From assembly GCF_009184865.1 (NCBI RefSeq), contig NZ_CP045096.1:9300001-9364000 (forward strand): a stretch of 64,000 bases of DNA. Direction: 5' to 3'. Each line of letters starts with the position of its first letter. The first letter of the stretch is position 1. Both the position numbers and the translations under genes were made by a program. A model generated the notes under the pieces. The model was given only the letters and a program-made list of their open reading frames with translations. It had not been told where the DNA came from and searched no databases. This DNA is from Streptomyces phaeolivaceus. Lineage in GTDB: Bacteria; Actinomycetota; Actinomycetes; Streptomycetales; Streptomycetaceae. Of this stretch, positions 27,409-35,440 are shown piece by piece.

Positions 27409-28278
27409 ATGCCTGAATTGCCCGAGGTCGAGGCGTTGCGGGACTTTCTCGTCGGGAGTCTTGTCGGTCATGAGGTGGTCCGCGTGCTGCCCGTGGCGAT
27501 CAGCGTGCTGAAGACGTACGACCCGCCGGTGAGCGCGTTCGAGGGGCGGGAGGTCACGGGCGTACGGCGGCACGGGAAGTTCCTCGACATCGAGGCGGAC
27601 GGGGGCGAGCTGCACCTCGTGACGCATCTGGCGCGCGCCGGGTGGCTCCAGTGGCGGGACCGGCTGCCGGACGGTCCGCCGAAGCCCGGCGGGAAGAGCC
27701 CGCTCGCGCTGCGGGTCGCCCTGGAGACCGGCGACGGCTTCGATCTCACCGAGGCCGGCACGCAGAAGCGGCTGGCGGTGTACGTCGTAAGGGACCCGGC
27801 GGAGGTGCCGGGCATCGCCCGCCTCGGTCCGGACCCCCTCGCCGACGAGTTCGACGTCACCCGGTTCGCCGGGCTGCTCGCGGGGGAGCGGCGGCAGCTC
27901 AAGGGCGCGCTGCGGGACCAGAGCCTGATCGCGGGGATCGGGAACGCGTACAGCGACGAGATCCTGCACGCGGCGAAGATGTCGCCCTTCAAACTGGCGT
28001 CGTCGCTGAAGCCGGAGGAGACCCGGCATCTGCACGAGGCGCTGCGTGCCACGCTCACCGAGGCCGTGGAGCGCTCCCGGGGGCTCGCGGCCGGGAGGCT
28101 GAAGGCGGAGAAGAAGAGCGGGCTGCGGGTGCACGGCCGGACCGGGGAGCCCTGCCCGGTGTGCGGGGACACCGTCCGGGAGGTCTCCTTCAGCGATTCC
28201 TCGCTGCAGTACTGCCCGACCTGTCAGACGGGCGGCAAACCGCTGGCCGACCGACGCCTGTCACGGTTGCTCAAGTAG
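27409..28278 (+). CDS. Fpg/Nei family DNA glycosylase
   Basis: Removes oxidised bases and nicks the abasic site. 289 residues from ATG 27409; Pro2 is the Schiff-base nucleophile and Glu3 follows (PELPEVEAL). RRHGKFLDIE holds the conserved Lys. H2TH helix: LIAGIGNAYSDEILHAAKMS. C-terminal zinc finger CPVCGD...QYCPTC. Start chosen because the enzyme must begin MPELPEVE. Substrate preference (8-oxoG or pyrimidine lesions) cannot be told from sequence. Confidence 0.92.
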   Translation: MPELPEVEALRDFLVGSLVGHEVVRVLPVAISVLKTYDPPVSAFEGREVTGVRRHGKFLDIEADGGELHLVTHLARAGWLQWRDRLPDGPPKPGGKSPLALRVALETGDGFDLTEAGTQKRLAVYVVRDPAEVPGIARLGPDPLADEFDVTRFAGLLAGERRQLKGALRDQSLIAGIGNAYSDEILHAAKMSPFKLASSLKPEETRHLHEALRATLTEAVERSRGLAAGRLKAEKKSGLRVHGRTGEPCPVCGDTVREVSFSDSSLQYCPTCQTGGKPLADRRLSRLLK

Positions 28279-28287
28279 CCCGGCCGT

Positions 28288-28302
28288 GCGGCCAAGGGCC
28301 GC
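28288..28302. terminator. Short hairpin between convergent genes
   Basis: GCGGCC-AAG-GGCCGC, then GGGGCC-N7-GGCCCC about 10 bp on. Lies between fpg and the anti-sigma gene, 10-50 bp after the fpg stop. Confidence 0.5.
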
Positions 28303-28373
28303 TCGAAGGGGCCCGGAACCGGCCCCGACCATGATCCGCAACCATTGAAGGTACGGACCAATGCGGGACCGGC

Positions 28374-29033
28374 TCAGCGCCAGGCCGGGGCCTCGATGAC
28401 CGCCAGCAGCTCGCCCTCCTGGCTGCGCACCTCGAAGTGGCTGATGTCCTCGCGCTGCATGGCGGTGCCGCCCACCATCTCGGACGCCTTGTCGGCGCCC
28501 TCGGGGGACTTCCAGTTGGCGGCCGTCTCCTCGGTGCCGTCCTTGCCGATCACGACGAGCCGACAGGCGTGGGCGCCGTCCGCCTCCTTGACCTTCAGCT
28601 CGATGTCGGTGCCCCAGATCCGTTCCTCGGCCTTGACCTCGGCCCATACGCCGGTCTTGGCGTCGGTGGCGGCGACGGTGTCCGGGGCCTCGCCCGGACC
28701 AGCGAGAACGGCCACGGCGGGGCCGCCGACGGCGATGACCACGGAGGCCGCCAGCGCGAACAGCCAGCGCCTGCGCTTCGCCCGGTGCCGGGTCGCCACC
28801 TCGTCGAGCAGCCGTCCCAGCATCCGGGGGCCGGGCGCGGCGAAGGGATGCACCGCACGCGGTGTCGCGTTGCGGTACAGCATCAGCTGCCGTGCCGCCG
28901 GACGGAACTCGGTGACCTGTACCGCGCACTGCGGGCAGCCGCGGACATGGTCCTCGAAGTGGAACGAATCCACCTCGTCCAGCACGCCCAGCGCGTATGC
29001 GCCGACGTCGTGATGACGATCCTGGGACCACAT
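28374..29033 (-). CDS. ZAS-type anti-sigma factor with one membrane helix
   Basis: 219 residues from ATG 29033 with GAGGAA upstream. N-terminal zinc-binding anti-sigma motif H29-x3-C33-x2-C36 in FEDHVRGCPQC, then a linker, a membrane helix about 91-111 (FALAASVVIAVGGPAVAVLA), and an extracytoplasmic domain of about 105 residues ending at EAPAW. It should hold an ECF sigma factor at the membrane and release it on a signal. The likely partner is the sigma factor at 29914-30459, with one unknown gene between. Confidence 0.87.
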   Translation of the reverse strand: MWSQDRHHDVGAYALGVLDEVDSFHFEDHVRGCPQCAVQVTEFRPAARQLMLYRNATPRAVHPFAAPGPRMLGRLLDEVATRHRAKRRRWLFALAASVVIAVGGPAVAVLAGPGEAPDTVAATDAKTGVWAEVKAEERIWGTDIELKVKEADGAHACRLVVIGKDGTEETAANWKSPEGADKASEMVGGTAMQREDISHFEVRSQEGELLAVIEAPAWR

Positions 29034-29241
29034 GGCAATTCCTCGGGCCGGTGTGCGGTGGGGGTTGCTTCCTGCCCCCACCGGTACGGACCGGACCGGC
29101 GAATCACTCAAGCCCCACGACCATTGCCAACCAAAAGATTCGGAGCCCTCCGCCGGGCGGATTGGTCCGGGATCGAAAAAGATGCTCCGTCCAGGCCGCG
29201 ACAGCCGGATGGCCGCCACCTGAACACGGGATGTCAGGGCT

Positions 29242-29757
29242 CTAGAACAGATGGATCGCCAGGTGGCCGAGCGGCAGACCCAGCCGCCAGGCCGGGGTCC
29301 AGACCTTCGGGCCGTCGTCCTCTCCCAGTACCGCCCCGCCGCCCGGCACCGCGTCCAGATCGGGGGCGAGCAGTTCCGTCTCCTCCAGCCAGCGCCATGC
29401 CGCAGCGGCCAGATCCAGGTCCGGCGACGGGCCGCCCGACTCCAGTGCCTCGGCGGCGAAGTGCGCCATGCGCTCGCACACCCAGTCCTGCCACGGCTGG
29501 TCGTACGCCGTCAGCGACAGCCAGGTCTCCAGCTGGGTCACGACCCGGATGCCGGACAGCTCACCGCCCGCGTCCGACAGGAAGATGGTCAGCGCCAGGG
29601 CGTCCCGCCCCGCACGGAACTCGAAGGACGTCGGCGGCATCAGGTCGCCCGTCCGCAGCAGCTCCTCCGCGATGTACTCGGCGTAGAACCACGCCATCGG
29701 GACGGCCAGTTCGCCGCCGCCGGCGCCGTCCGTGCTCTCTTGACCTCTGTGCAGCAT
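29242..29757 (-). CDS. Unknown protein between sigma and anti-sigma genes
   Basis: 171 residues from ATG 29757, chosen for the strong AGGAAGG just upstream. No domain recognised. Soluble, acidic, rich in Trp (FYAEYIAEELLRTGD; AYDQPWQDWVCERMAHFAAE; LPLGHLAIHLF at the end). Placed between an ECF sigma gene and a ZAS anti-sigma gene, all on the minus strand, so it may act in the same stress circuit. Confidence 0.75.
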   Translation of the reverse strand: MLHRGQESTDGAGGGELAVPMAWFYAEYIAEELLRTGDLMPPTSFEFRAGRDALALTIFLSDAGGELSGIRVVTQLETWLSLTAYDQPWQDWVCERMAHFAAEALESGGPSPDLDLAAAAWRWLEETELLAPDLDAVPGGGAVLGEDDGPKVWTPAWRLGLPLGHLAIHLF

Positions 29758-29913
29758 CCCTTCCTGCCTTCCTCCGGTGCGTGCGCGTCGCCCGACCCCG
29801 GGCCTGGAGACCAGGCCCCGGCCCCCCATCCGGAACACGGATAGAAGACAGCTGATTGCTCAACCGGGGTCCTCAGCAAGGCGCTTTACGGAGGTTTGAC
29901 TCGGCCATGGGTT

Positions 29914-30459
29914 TCACCGCAGGTCGGCCGCGTATCCGGGAAGCACCCGGCGCAGGGCGCGCAGCGCGTAGTACGCGCGGGACTTCACCGTACCGGGCGG
30001 GATTCCGAGGGCTTCGGCTGCTTCCGCCACACTCGCCCCCTGGAAGTACACCTGCACCAGTACTTCCCGGTGTTCGGGAGTGAGTGTCTTCACAGCTTCC
30101 CGTACATCGAGGGTCGCCACCGACCGTTCGGCGTGATCGGCCATCACCCGCGCGTTCTCCAGCACCGCGTCCCCCACCTCGGCGGGACGCGCCTGCCGGG
30201 CCCGCCGCGCGTCGATGGCGAGCCGCCGCCCGACGGTGAGCAGCCAGGGGCGTACGGAGTCGAAGTCGTCGGCGCGCAGCGCCTCGGGGTGTTGCCAGGC
30301 GCGCACGAAGGTCTCCTGCACGAGGTCCTCGGCGCGATGGCGGTCTCCGTCGGAGAGCCGCAGCAGCAGGGCGAAGAGGGGGCGGCCGTGTTCGCGCTGG
30401 AGCTCGGCCAGCTCGTGTTCGGCGGTCGTCCCGTAGGTGATCGTGGTTCCGGCCGTCAT
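29914..30459 (-). CDS. ECF RNA polymerase sigma factor
   Basis: 181 residues from ATG 30459. Region 2: LLLRLSDGDRHRAEDLVQET, FVRAWQHPEAL and WLLTVGRRLAIDARRARQ. Region 4: LTPEHREVLVQVYFQGASVA and LGIPPGTVKSRAYYALRALR. Complete two-domain ECF sigma factor, likely controlled by the ZAS protein at 28374. Start has a weak ribosome site; a longer form is possible but less likely. Confidence 0.92.
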   Translation of the reverse strand: MTAGTTITYGTTAEHELAELQREHGRPLFALLLRLSDGDRHRAEDLVQETFVRAWQHPEALRADDFDSVRPWLLTVGRRLAIDARRARQARPAEVGDAVLENARVMADHAERSVATLDVREAVKTLTPEHREVLVQVYFQGASVAEAAEALGIPPGTVKSRAYYALRALRRVLPGYAADLR

Positions 30460-30627
30460 GGCCGTATGGGAACGCGGGCCGTCCCACGGGGACAGAGGCC
30501 GGCCACGGGTGTGCGGCGGGCGGTCGAACCTGTCGACGAACGGTGCGACGAACGGTCTGCCGGTGCCCCGGAGCCTCCGCCTCCGGCCCCGCACCGCCCT
30601 TCGGCCCCGACCGGGGAGCGGCCCGGG

Positions 30628-31089
30628 TCAGGGCACCACCGTCACCGGCCAGCGGCCCGCCCTCACCAGACGGAGGGCGACCGAGCCGACGATGCGGTGG
30701 CCGGCCTGTTGGGAGGCGCCCACCACGACCGCGTCCGCCTTGAGTTGATCGGCGGCCGTCACCAGGCCGTTGAACGGGTCGCCGCGGAAGGTGTGGAACT
30801 CCCAGCGCACCTCGAAGATGTCCTTCACCTGCTCGGCGGCCTCCCGGATGTCCGCCACGAGATGCTCGGCGATCTCGTCGGTCGTCCCCGCCACCGGCAC
30901 CCCGAGCGCCGCGCCGGCCGCCAGCAGGGGCTGCACATACACGATGGCGAGCAGCGCGTGCTGGCGACGGGCCAGGCCGGCGGCGTACGACACGGCCCGC
31001 AGCGAGGTCTCGGAGCCGTCCAGTCCGACGAGGACGACCTTCGGTCCGTCGGTACCCCGTTCGAACCGGTGTGCTTGCTGATCGGTCAC
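30628..31089 (-). CDS. Universal stress protein (UspA family)
   Basis: 153 residues from GTG 31089. VLVGLDGSETSLRAVSYAAG at the N terminus is the nucleotide-binding strand and helix; ADAVVVGASQQAGHRIVGSV, then PVTVV, matches the ATP-binding motif G-2x-G-9x-G(S/T) in altered form (VGASQQAGHRIVGSVA). Single-domain Usp. Divergent from the deacetylase gene. Confidence 0.85.
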   Translation of the reverse strand: MTDQQAHRFERGTDGPKVVLVGLDGSETSLRAVSYAAGLARRQHALLAIVYVQPLLAAGAALGVPVAGTTDEIAEHLVADIREAAEQVKDIFEVRWEFHTFRGDPFNGLVTAADQLKADAVVVGASQQAGHRIVGSVALRLVRAGRWPVTVVP

Positions 31090-31287
31090 GGTCGCGAGGC
31101 TGTCCGAGCACCCGGACCCCGGCGTGCGCCGGGCGTTCGACTGGATGTGACGGGGGCGCGACCGGGGCACGACGGCGGCGCGACGGGCGCGACGGGCGCG
31201 CGGAAAACTACTCCCATCGGGTGTTTCCATGCCGCCGCACCGGTGTCGTGGTGGTGCGCCGTCCCCGCCTTGGTCGACTGATGAGTC

Positions 31288-32145
31288 ATGACGAAGGATC
31301 AGATGTTCACGCGCCGCCATGTGGTGACGGGCGCCGCCGCCCTACTGGGCGCGGCCGGTACGACGGGCGCCGCCGCTCTGCTCATCGGCGACGGGGGCTC
31401 CGCCCCGGCACCGGCCGGCGCCCCCGCCCCGGCGGCCGGCCCCGGCGCCCGCCCGGCGCTCCGGCCCTCCTCCTACCGTCTCCAGCCCCTCACCGGCCAC
31501 GGCCGGCCCGTCCGGCGCCGCGCCCTGGTCCCGGCCGGGGTCCGGAGCGAGCCGTTCCTGCGGATGGAGGGGCGCGGCCGGAGCATGGTGCTGACCTTCG
31601 ACGACGGCCCCGACCCCCGCTACACCCCGGACATCCTGCGCATCCTCCGCGACCACGACGTCCGGGCGATGTTCTTCGTCTGCGGCGAGATGGCGGTCCA
31701 GCACAAGGACCTGCTGCGGGAGATGGCCGACGACGGCCATGTGGTCGGCAACCACACCTGGTCCCATCCGCTGCTCACCACCCTCTCCCGGTCCCGGGTC
31801 CACGAGGAGATGGAGCGCACCAGCGAGATCATCGACAAGGCGTACGGCGAACCGCCGCTGTGGTTCCGCGCCCCGTACGGCGCCTGGAACCGGGCCGCGT
31901 TCCGGTTCGGCGCCGAACTCGGCATGGAACCGCTGGGCTGGACCGTGGACACCCTCGACTGGCGGACCCCCGGTACGCACACCATCGCCGAGCGCGTCAC
32001 GGACGGCGCGGGCCCCGGTGTCGTCGTGCTCTCCCACGACGCGGGCGGCGACCGCTCCCAGAGCGTCGCGGCCCTGCGCGACTATCTCCCCGAACTGCTG
32101 GACTCCGGATACCGCGTCACCGTGCCCCGGCGGAAATACGCCTGA
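31288..32145 (+). CDS. Polysaccharide deacetylase (NodB domain), secreted
   Basis: 285 residues, ATG 31288. N terminus TRRHVVTGAAALLGAAGTTG looks like a Tat-type or ordinary signal sequence; a Pro/Ala linker follows. NodB domain from about residue 98: motif 1 TFDDGPDP (Asp105, Asp106), motif 2 HTWSH (His156, His160), motif 3 RAPYGAWN, motif 4 DTLDW, motif 5 LSHD (His250). Removes N-acetyl groups from chitin- or peptidoglycan-like glycans outside the cell. The stop lies in the first unit of a 12-bp tandem repeat. Confidence 0.92.
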   Translation: MTKDQMFTRRHVVTGAAALLGAAGTTGAAALLIGDGGSAPAPAGAPAPAAGPGARPALRPSSYRLQPLTGHGRPVRRRALVPAGVRSEPFLRMEGRGRSMVLTFDDGPDPRYTPDILRILRDHDVRAMFFVCGEMAVQHKDLLREMADDGHVVGNHTWSHPLLTTLSRSRVHEEMERTSEIIDKAYGEPPLWFRAPYGAWNRAAFRFGAELGMEPLGWTVDTLDWRTPGTHTIAERVTDGAGPGVVVLSHDAGGDRSQSVAALRDYLPELLDSGYRVTVPRRKYA

Positions 32146-32209
32146 GAACACGCCTGAGAACACGCCCGAGAACACGCCCGAGAACACGCCTGAAGATACG
32201 CCTGACGCG
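32138..32209. repeat. 12-bp tandem repeat at the end of the deacetylase gene
   Basis: Five units ACGCCTGAGAAC (or ACGCCCGAGAAC; the fifth ends GAAGAT) from 32138 to 32197, plus a weaker sixth. In one plus frame they encode (TPEN)n; the deacetylase stops in the first unit in another frame. Confidence 0.9.
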
Positions 32210-32248
32210 AATTTCGCGGACCCCGCCCGCCCGCCCGGCCGGGAGCGC

Positions 32249-32920
32249 TCAGCGCACCTCGACCAGGCGGGCGAACACCACGACATTGCCGTCGTAGCCG
32301 TTCTGCTTGGAGAAACCGCCCCCGCAGGTGATGACCCGCAATTCGGGAATTCCGCTGTTCCCGTAGACGCGGTCGCCCGGGAAGTTGTTCTTCTCGAAGA
32401 CCTCGATGCCGTAGATCTCGAAGACGGCGGTCTTTCTGTCCGCGCGCCGGATCTCGACCTTGCCGCCCTTCTTCAGCGCCCCGAGTCCGTAGAACACGGC
32501 GGGACCCTGATCGTTGTCGACATGACCGACCACGACGGCCGTGCCCTGCTCGCCGGGGGAGACCGCGCCGGTGAACCAGCCCGCGAGGTTCGGGTCCCGG
32601 GCCGGCGGCGCGTCCACCCAGCCCTGCGCGTCCAGCCCGACGGGCATCGCCGGCGCGTCCACCCGGATCGAGGGGATCCGCACCCGGTCGACCATGGCGT
32701 ACGGCAACGGGCCGGGGACATCGGTGAAGGTGCCGTGCGGTGTGCTGCGGCTGTCGGCCGCCGCCGCAGACGCCGGCTGCGGCGGGCCCACGTCGAACTC
32801 CCCCGAGCCGTTCCGGATCAGCGCGAGACCGGTCAGCAGAACAAGCGCTATCACGCCCCATGGAGCGCGCTTCTTCCGCCGCTCCTCCCATTCGGCCTCG
32901 GCCGGTCCGGACGAATGCAT
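32249..32920 (-). CDS. Class F sortase
   Basis: 223 residues from ATG 32920 (GAGGGG upstream). N-terminal membrane helix WGVIALVLLTGLALIRNGSG (21-40). Sortase fold with His133 in VVVGHVDND, Cys199 in VITCGGGF and Arg218 in VVFARLVEV as the catalytic set. Class F sortases link or trim surface proteins; no LPXTG protein is visible near it. Convergent with the deacetylase gene. GC-rich and typical for the region. Confidence 0.9.
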   Translation of the reverse strand: MHSSGPAEAEWEERRKKRAPWGVIALVLLTGLALIRNGSGEFDVGPPQPASAAAADSRSTPHGTFTDVPGPLPYAMVDRVRIPSIRVDAPAMPVGLDAQGWVDAPPARDPNLAGWFTGAVSPGEQGTAVVVGHVDNDQGPAVFYGLGALKKGGKVEIRRADRKTAVFEIYGIEVFEKNNFPGDRVYGNSGIPELRVITCGGGFSKQNGYDGNVVVFARLVEVR

Positions 32921-33092
32921 TCGCCATCCCCTCTCGACCCGGCCGTCGCCGTGTCCGTCGCGCATACGACAAAAGCTAAGCGTCCCGCACGTCGACGGCG
33001 ACGGGGCAGGTGCGAACGGGTGGCGGTGAAGACGGCTTCTGCGCCATCCGAGTTCGCCGTCCGAGGAAATTTCTGACGGTCCGTGACCTGCG

Positions 33093-33120
33093 GTGATATC
33101 CGATCGTGCGGAGATATCAC
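33093..33120. promoter_or_regulatory. Dyad GTGATATC-N12-GATATCAC
   Basis: Perfect 8-bp arms at 33093-33100 and 33113-33120 in the 343-bp divergent region between the sortase and the secreted protein gene. Could be an operator or a hairpin. Nothing else in this intergenic stretch is recognised. Confidence 0.4.
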
Positions 33121-33263
33121 GGCGTGTCCCCCGACCGGCACTCACCAGGACGGACCAGCGCCGAAATGCGGCCCCGCGCACGGCATCTGAGGGTCGTCCC
33201 GGGAGGCGTTTTCTCGCCGATAGACCGGGGACGGGACCCGGGGCGTCTTCCGCGGAGGATCAC

Positions 33264-33755
33264 ATGCGTACTACTAGTGTCCTGGCTGCCTCGGCCGCCG
33301 CGGTCGCCCTGGTCGGTGTCGCCGCGCCGACGGCCGCCGCCTGGGACCAGCCGAGCAAGGTCACGGCCGCCCCCAATGTCATCGCCCGCGGCGGGCAGCT
33401 CGTCCTCACCGTCGGCGGCGGTGACGCGTGCGCGATCGCCGGCAGCACCATCGGTTCGAACGCCTTCCCCACCACCAACCTCACCTCCATGGGCGGCACC
33501 ACCGCCTCGGCCACGGTGCGGGTCAACTCCGACGCCGCCCCGGGGTCGTACAGCGTCACCACCAACTGCGAGGGCAAGCGCAAGACGTTCACCGGTGTCT
33601 TCACCGTCATCGGCGGGGTGCGCGGCGGTCTCGGCGGCAGCACGTCCACCGGGGCCACCTCGACCGACATCGCGATCGGCGGCGGACTGGTGACGGCCGC
33701 GGTGGTCGGCGGCGGTGTGTTCTGGATGCGCCGCCGCTCCGAGAACAGGATCTGA
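33264..33755 (+). CDS. Small secreted protein with C-terminal membrane helix
   Basis: 163 residues from ATG 33264 with GGAGG at 33254. Signal peptide about 1-26 (ending TAAAW); an Ig-like middle part with a conserved Cys pair (GDACAIAG and TTNCEGKRK); C-terminal GGGLVTAAVVGGGVFWMRRR as a membrane anchor with a positive tail. No LPXTG. Resembles the minus-strand protein at 33904 in build. Function unknown; possibly a cell-surface protein. Confidence 0.8.
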   Translation: MRTTSVLAASAAAVALVGVAAPTAAAWDQPSKVTAAPNVIARGGQLVLTVGGGDACAIAGSTIGSNAFPTTNLTSMGGTTASATVRVNSDAAPGSYSVTTNCEGKRKTFTGVFTVIGGVRGGLGGSTSTGATSTDIAIGGGLVTAAVVGGGVFWMRRRSENRI

Positions 33756-33833
33756 CGAGAACAGGATCTGACCGACCCGACCCGACCCGACCCGACCCGA
33801 CCGGTCCGGTCCGGTCCGGTCCGGTCCGGTCCG
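33741..33833. repeat. Nested short tandem repeats at a gene end
   Basis: A 16-bp unit GAGAACAGGATCTGAC occurs twice (33741-33772) and contains the stop of the secreted protein gene; then (CCGAC)6 and (CGGTC)6 to about 33833. Strong slippage potential. Confidence 0.85.
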
Positions 33834-33836
33834 TAC

Positions 33837-33879
33837 AGCCCTTCGCCCCGGAGCCCGTAACCGTCCGGGGTGAAGGGCT
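33837..33879. terminator. Bidirectional terminator hairpin
   Basis: AGCCCTTCGCCCCGGA pairs with TCCGGGGTGAAGGGCT over 16 bp with one G-U, loop 11 nt. It sits between convergent genes 33264 and 33904. Confidence 0.82.
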
Positions 33880-33903
33880 GTCGCGGTGCGGCGGGAACGG
33901 TGG

Positions 33904-34434
33904 TCAGCGGTGGCCGCCGTCCTCGGGGCGCCGCCGCGACCGGTTCCAGGCCACACCCAGCGTGCCCGCGACGAGCGCGGCGCCGAGGCCGATCTCCGAG
34001 AGGTCGAAGCCCGCGACGGTGCCGCCGGCCCCGGCGTGGGAGCCCCGGGTGGGATGGTGGGTGGGGTGGTGCGTGGGATGGTGCGTCGGGCGGCCGGAGG
34101 CGATGGTGAGATCCGTCAGGCCGGTCTCGTCGCCGCACTGGAACGTCACGTCGTACACCGTGCCGGGCCTCGCGTCCCGGTCCACGGTCGCCGTGGCCGA
34201 GGACTGGCCGCGGGGGATGACGACGGCGTCGAAGACGCCCGAGGAGACCGTCGTGCGGTGCCGGCAGCCGTCGACGCGCAGGGTCACCTGTCCGCCGGGG
34301 GCGACCGTCGAGGGCACGACCTCGAATCCGAACGACGTGATGTCGCCGACCGGTGCCGCGTGGGCGGCGGGAGCGATGAGGGAAAGGGCGGTCACGCCCA
34401 GCAGAGCGGCCGAAGCGACGCGTATCGCGCGCAT
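33904..34434 (-). CDS. Small secreted protein, His-Pro repeats, C-terminal helix
   Basis: 176 residues from ATG 34434 with GGAGG upstream. Signal peptide about 1-27 (ending AAHA). An Ig-like middle (VVPSTVAPGGQVTLRVDGC) with paired Cys, then PTHHPTHHPTHHPT, then a C-terminal helix LGAALVAGTLGVAW and basic tail RSRRR. Same domain order as the protein at 33264, so the two are probably related cell-surface proteins. No LPXTG. Confidence 0.8.
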   Translation of the reverse strand: MRAIRVASAALLGVTALSLIAPAAHAAPVGDITSFGFEVVPSTVAPGGQVTLRVDGCRHRTTVSSGVFDAVVIPRGQSSATATVDRDARPGTVYDVTFQCGDETGLTDLTIASGRPTHHPTHHPTHHPTRGSHAGAGGTVAGFDLSEIGLGAALVAGTLGVAWNRSRRRPEDGGHR

Positions 34435-34659
34435 GATGAGCCTCCGGGTCCCCGAGGAGCCTGCCGCGGACCGATTCCGCCTGCGCCGGAAATGCACCTC
34501 GATGACCGAAACGCTAGGAAGGCGCGCCGGGTGGCGCGATCTCAGTCGCGCGAATGGGGCAAGCGTGTGCTCCGCACAGGGGACCGGAGTACGTACGGCC
34601 GGGGGACGGGCGCCCTGCGGCACCCGTCCCCCGGCCGCGGCGCCGGGCTTGAGGGACCG

Positions 34660-35424
34660 TCACCCGCCCGCGTTCGGGAACAGGGCCAGGAACGGATCCG
34701 CCGAGGCCGACAGCCCCCGGCTGTAGGGCGCGTCGAAGTCCCAGACGAGGAACAGCAGGAACGCGATGAGGGCCGAGAACAGGCCCGCGAGGATCAGCTC
34801 GCGCGGCGTACGCCGGATCTGCAGGGCGAACACCATGCCGACCGTCACGACGGCGCCGATGATCAGGCCGAACCACACCACGCCCGGCATCGTCTCGCCG
34901 GTGGAGTCCGCGCGGCTGCCGCGCGCGGCGTCGGCCGCGGCGACCTGGTCGAGCAGCGGCTGGTAGGTCTGCGCCTCGAAGTCGCTGCGCGGCTCGTAGT
35001 CGGTGACGCCGTGGCGGACGGTCTCGAACAGTTCGGTGCCGCGCTCGGTCACCTCACCCTTCTCGGCCATCACCTTCCACTCGGTGGTCACGACGTGGCC
35101 GACATAGGCGTCGATGTCGCCGCGGATGCGGTCGCGCACGTCCTCGGGGTACACCCGCACCCGCTCGCTGATCTCGTGCAGGGCCTGTGCCTCCGCCTGG
35201 ACCTGGTCCTGGGCGGCGCTGCGGGCCTCCCAGACACCGGCGATCGCCAGACCCAGCACGATGGCGTACACCACGCCGATCATCATGGTGATGTACTCGA
35301 TGACGTCCGGGGTCTCGGACGGGTCCTCGTCCGCGGGTGCGGCGTGATGCCGTACTACGGCCACGATGAGGACGACCAGACAGGCCGCCCCCATCGCGAG
35401 GGTGAGAACAAGCCATTCCGACAA
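34660..35424 (-). CDS. DUF4239 membrane protein
   Basis: 254 residues from ATG 35424. Four hydrophobic segments: VLTLAMGAACLVVLIVAVV, ITMMIGVVYAIVLGLAIAGV, VVWFGLIIGAVVTVGMVFAL and LILAGLFSALIAFLLFLVW. Between them a charged helical part (ISERVRVYPEDVRDRIRGDI). Matches DUF4239 (bestrophin-like) proteins of unknown function. Next gene on the same strand is 16 bp upstream. Confidence 0.8.
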   Translation of the reverse strand: MSEWLVLTLAMGAACLVVLIVAVVRHHAAPADEDPSETPDVIEYITMMIGVVYAIVLGLAIAGVWEARSAAQDQVQAEAQALHEISERVRVYPEDVRDRIRGDIDAYVGHVVTTEWKVMAEKGEVTERGTELFETVRHGVTDYEPRSDFEAQTYQPLLDQVAAADAARGSRADSTGETMPGVVWFGLIIGAVVTVGMVFALQIRRTPRELILAGLFSALIAFLLFLVWDFDAPYSRGLSASADPFLALFPNAGG

Positions 35425-35440
35425 GAGGTTCCTCCAGGGG

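Noticed and set aside
32138..32209. CRISPR-like direct repeats
   Set aside because: Units are adjacent 12-bp copies without spacers, so a minisatellite. No cas genes.
33772..33833. Hairpin made by the pentanucleotide repeats
   Set aside because: CCGAC and CGGTC tracts are not complementary enough to pair; the real terminator follows at 33837.
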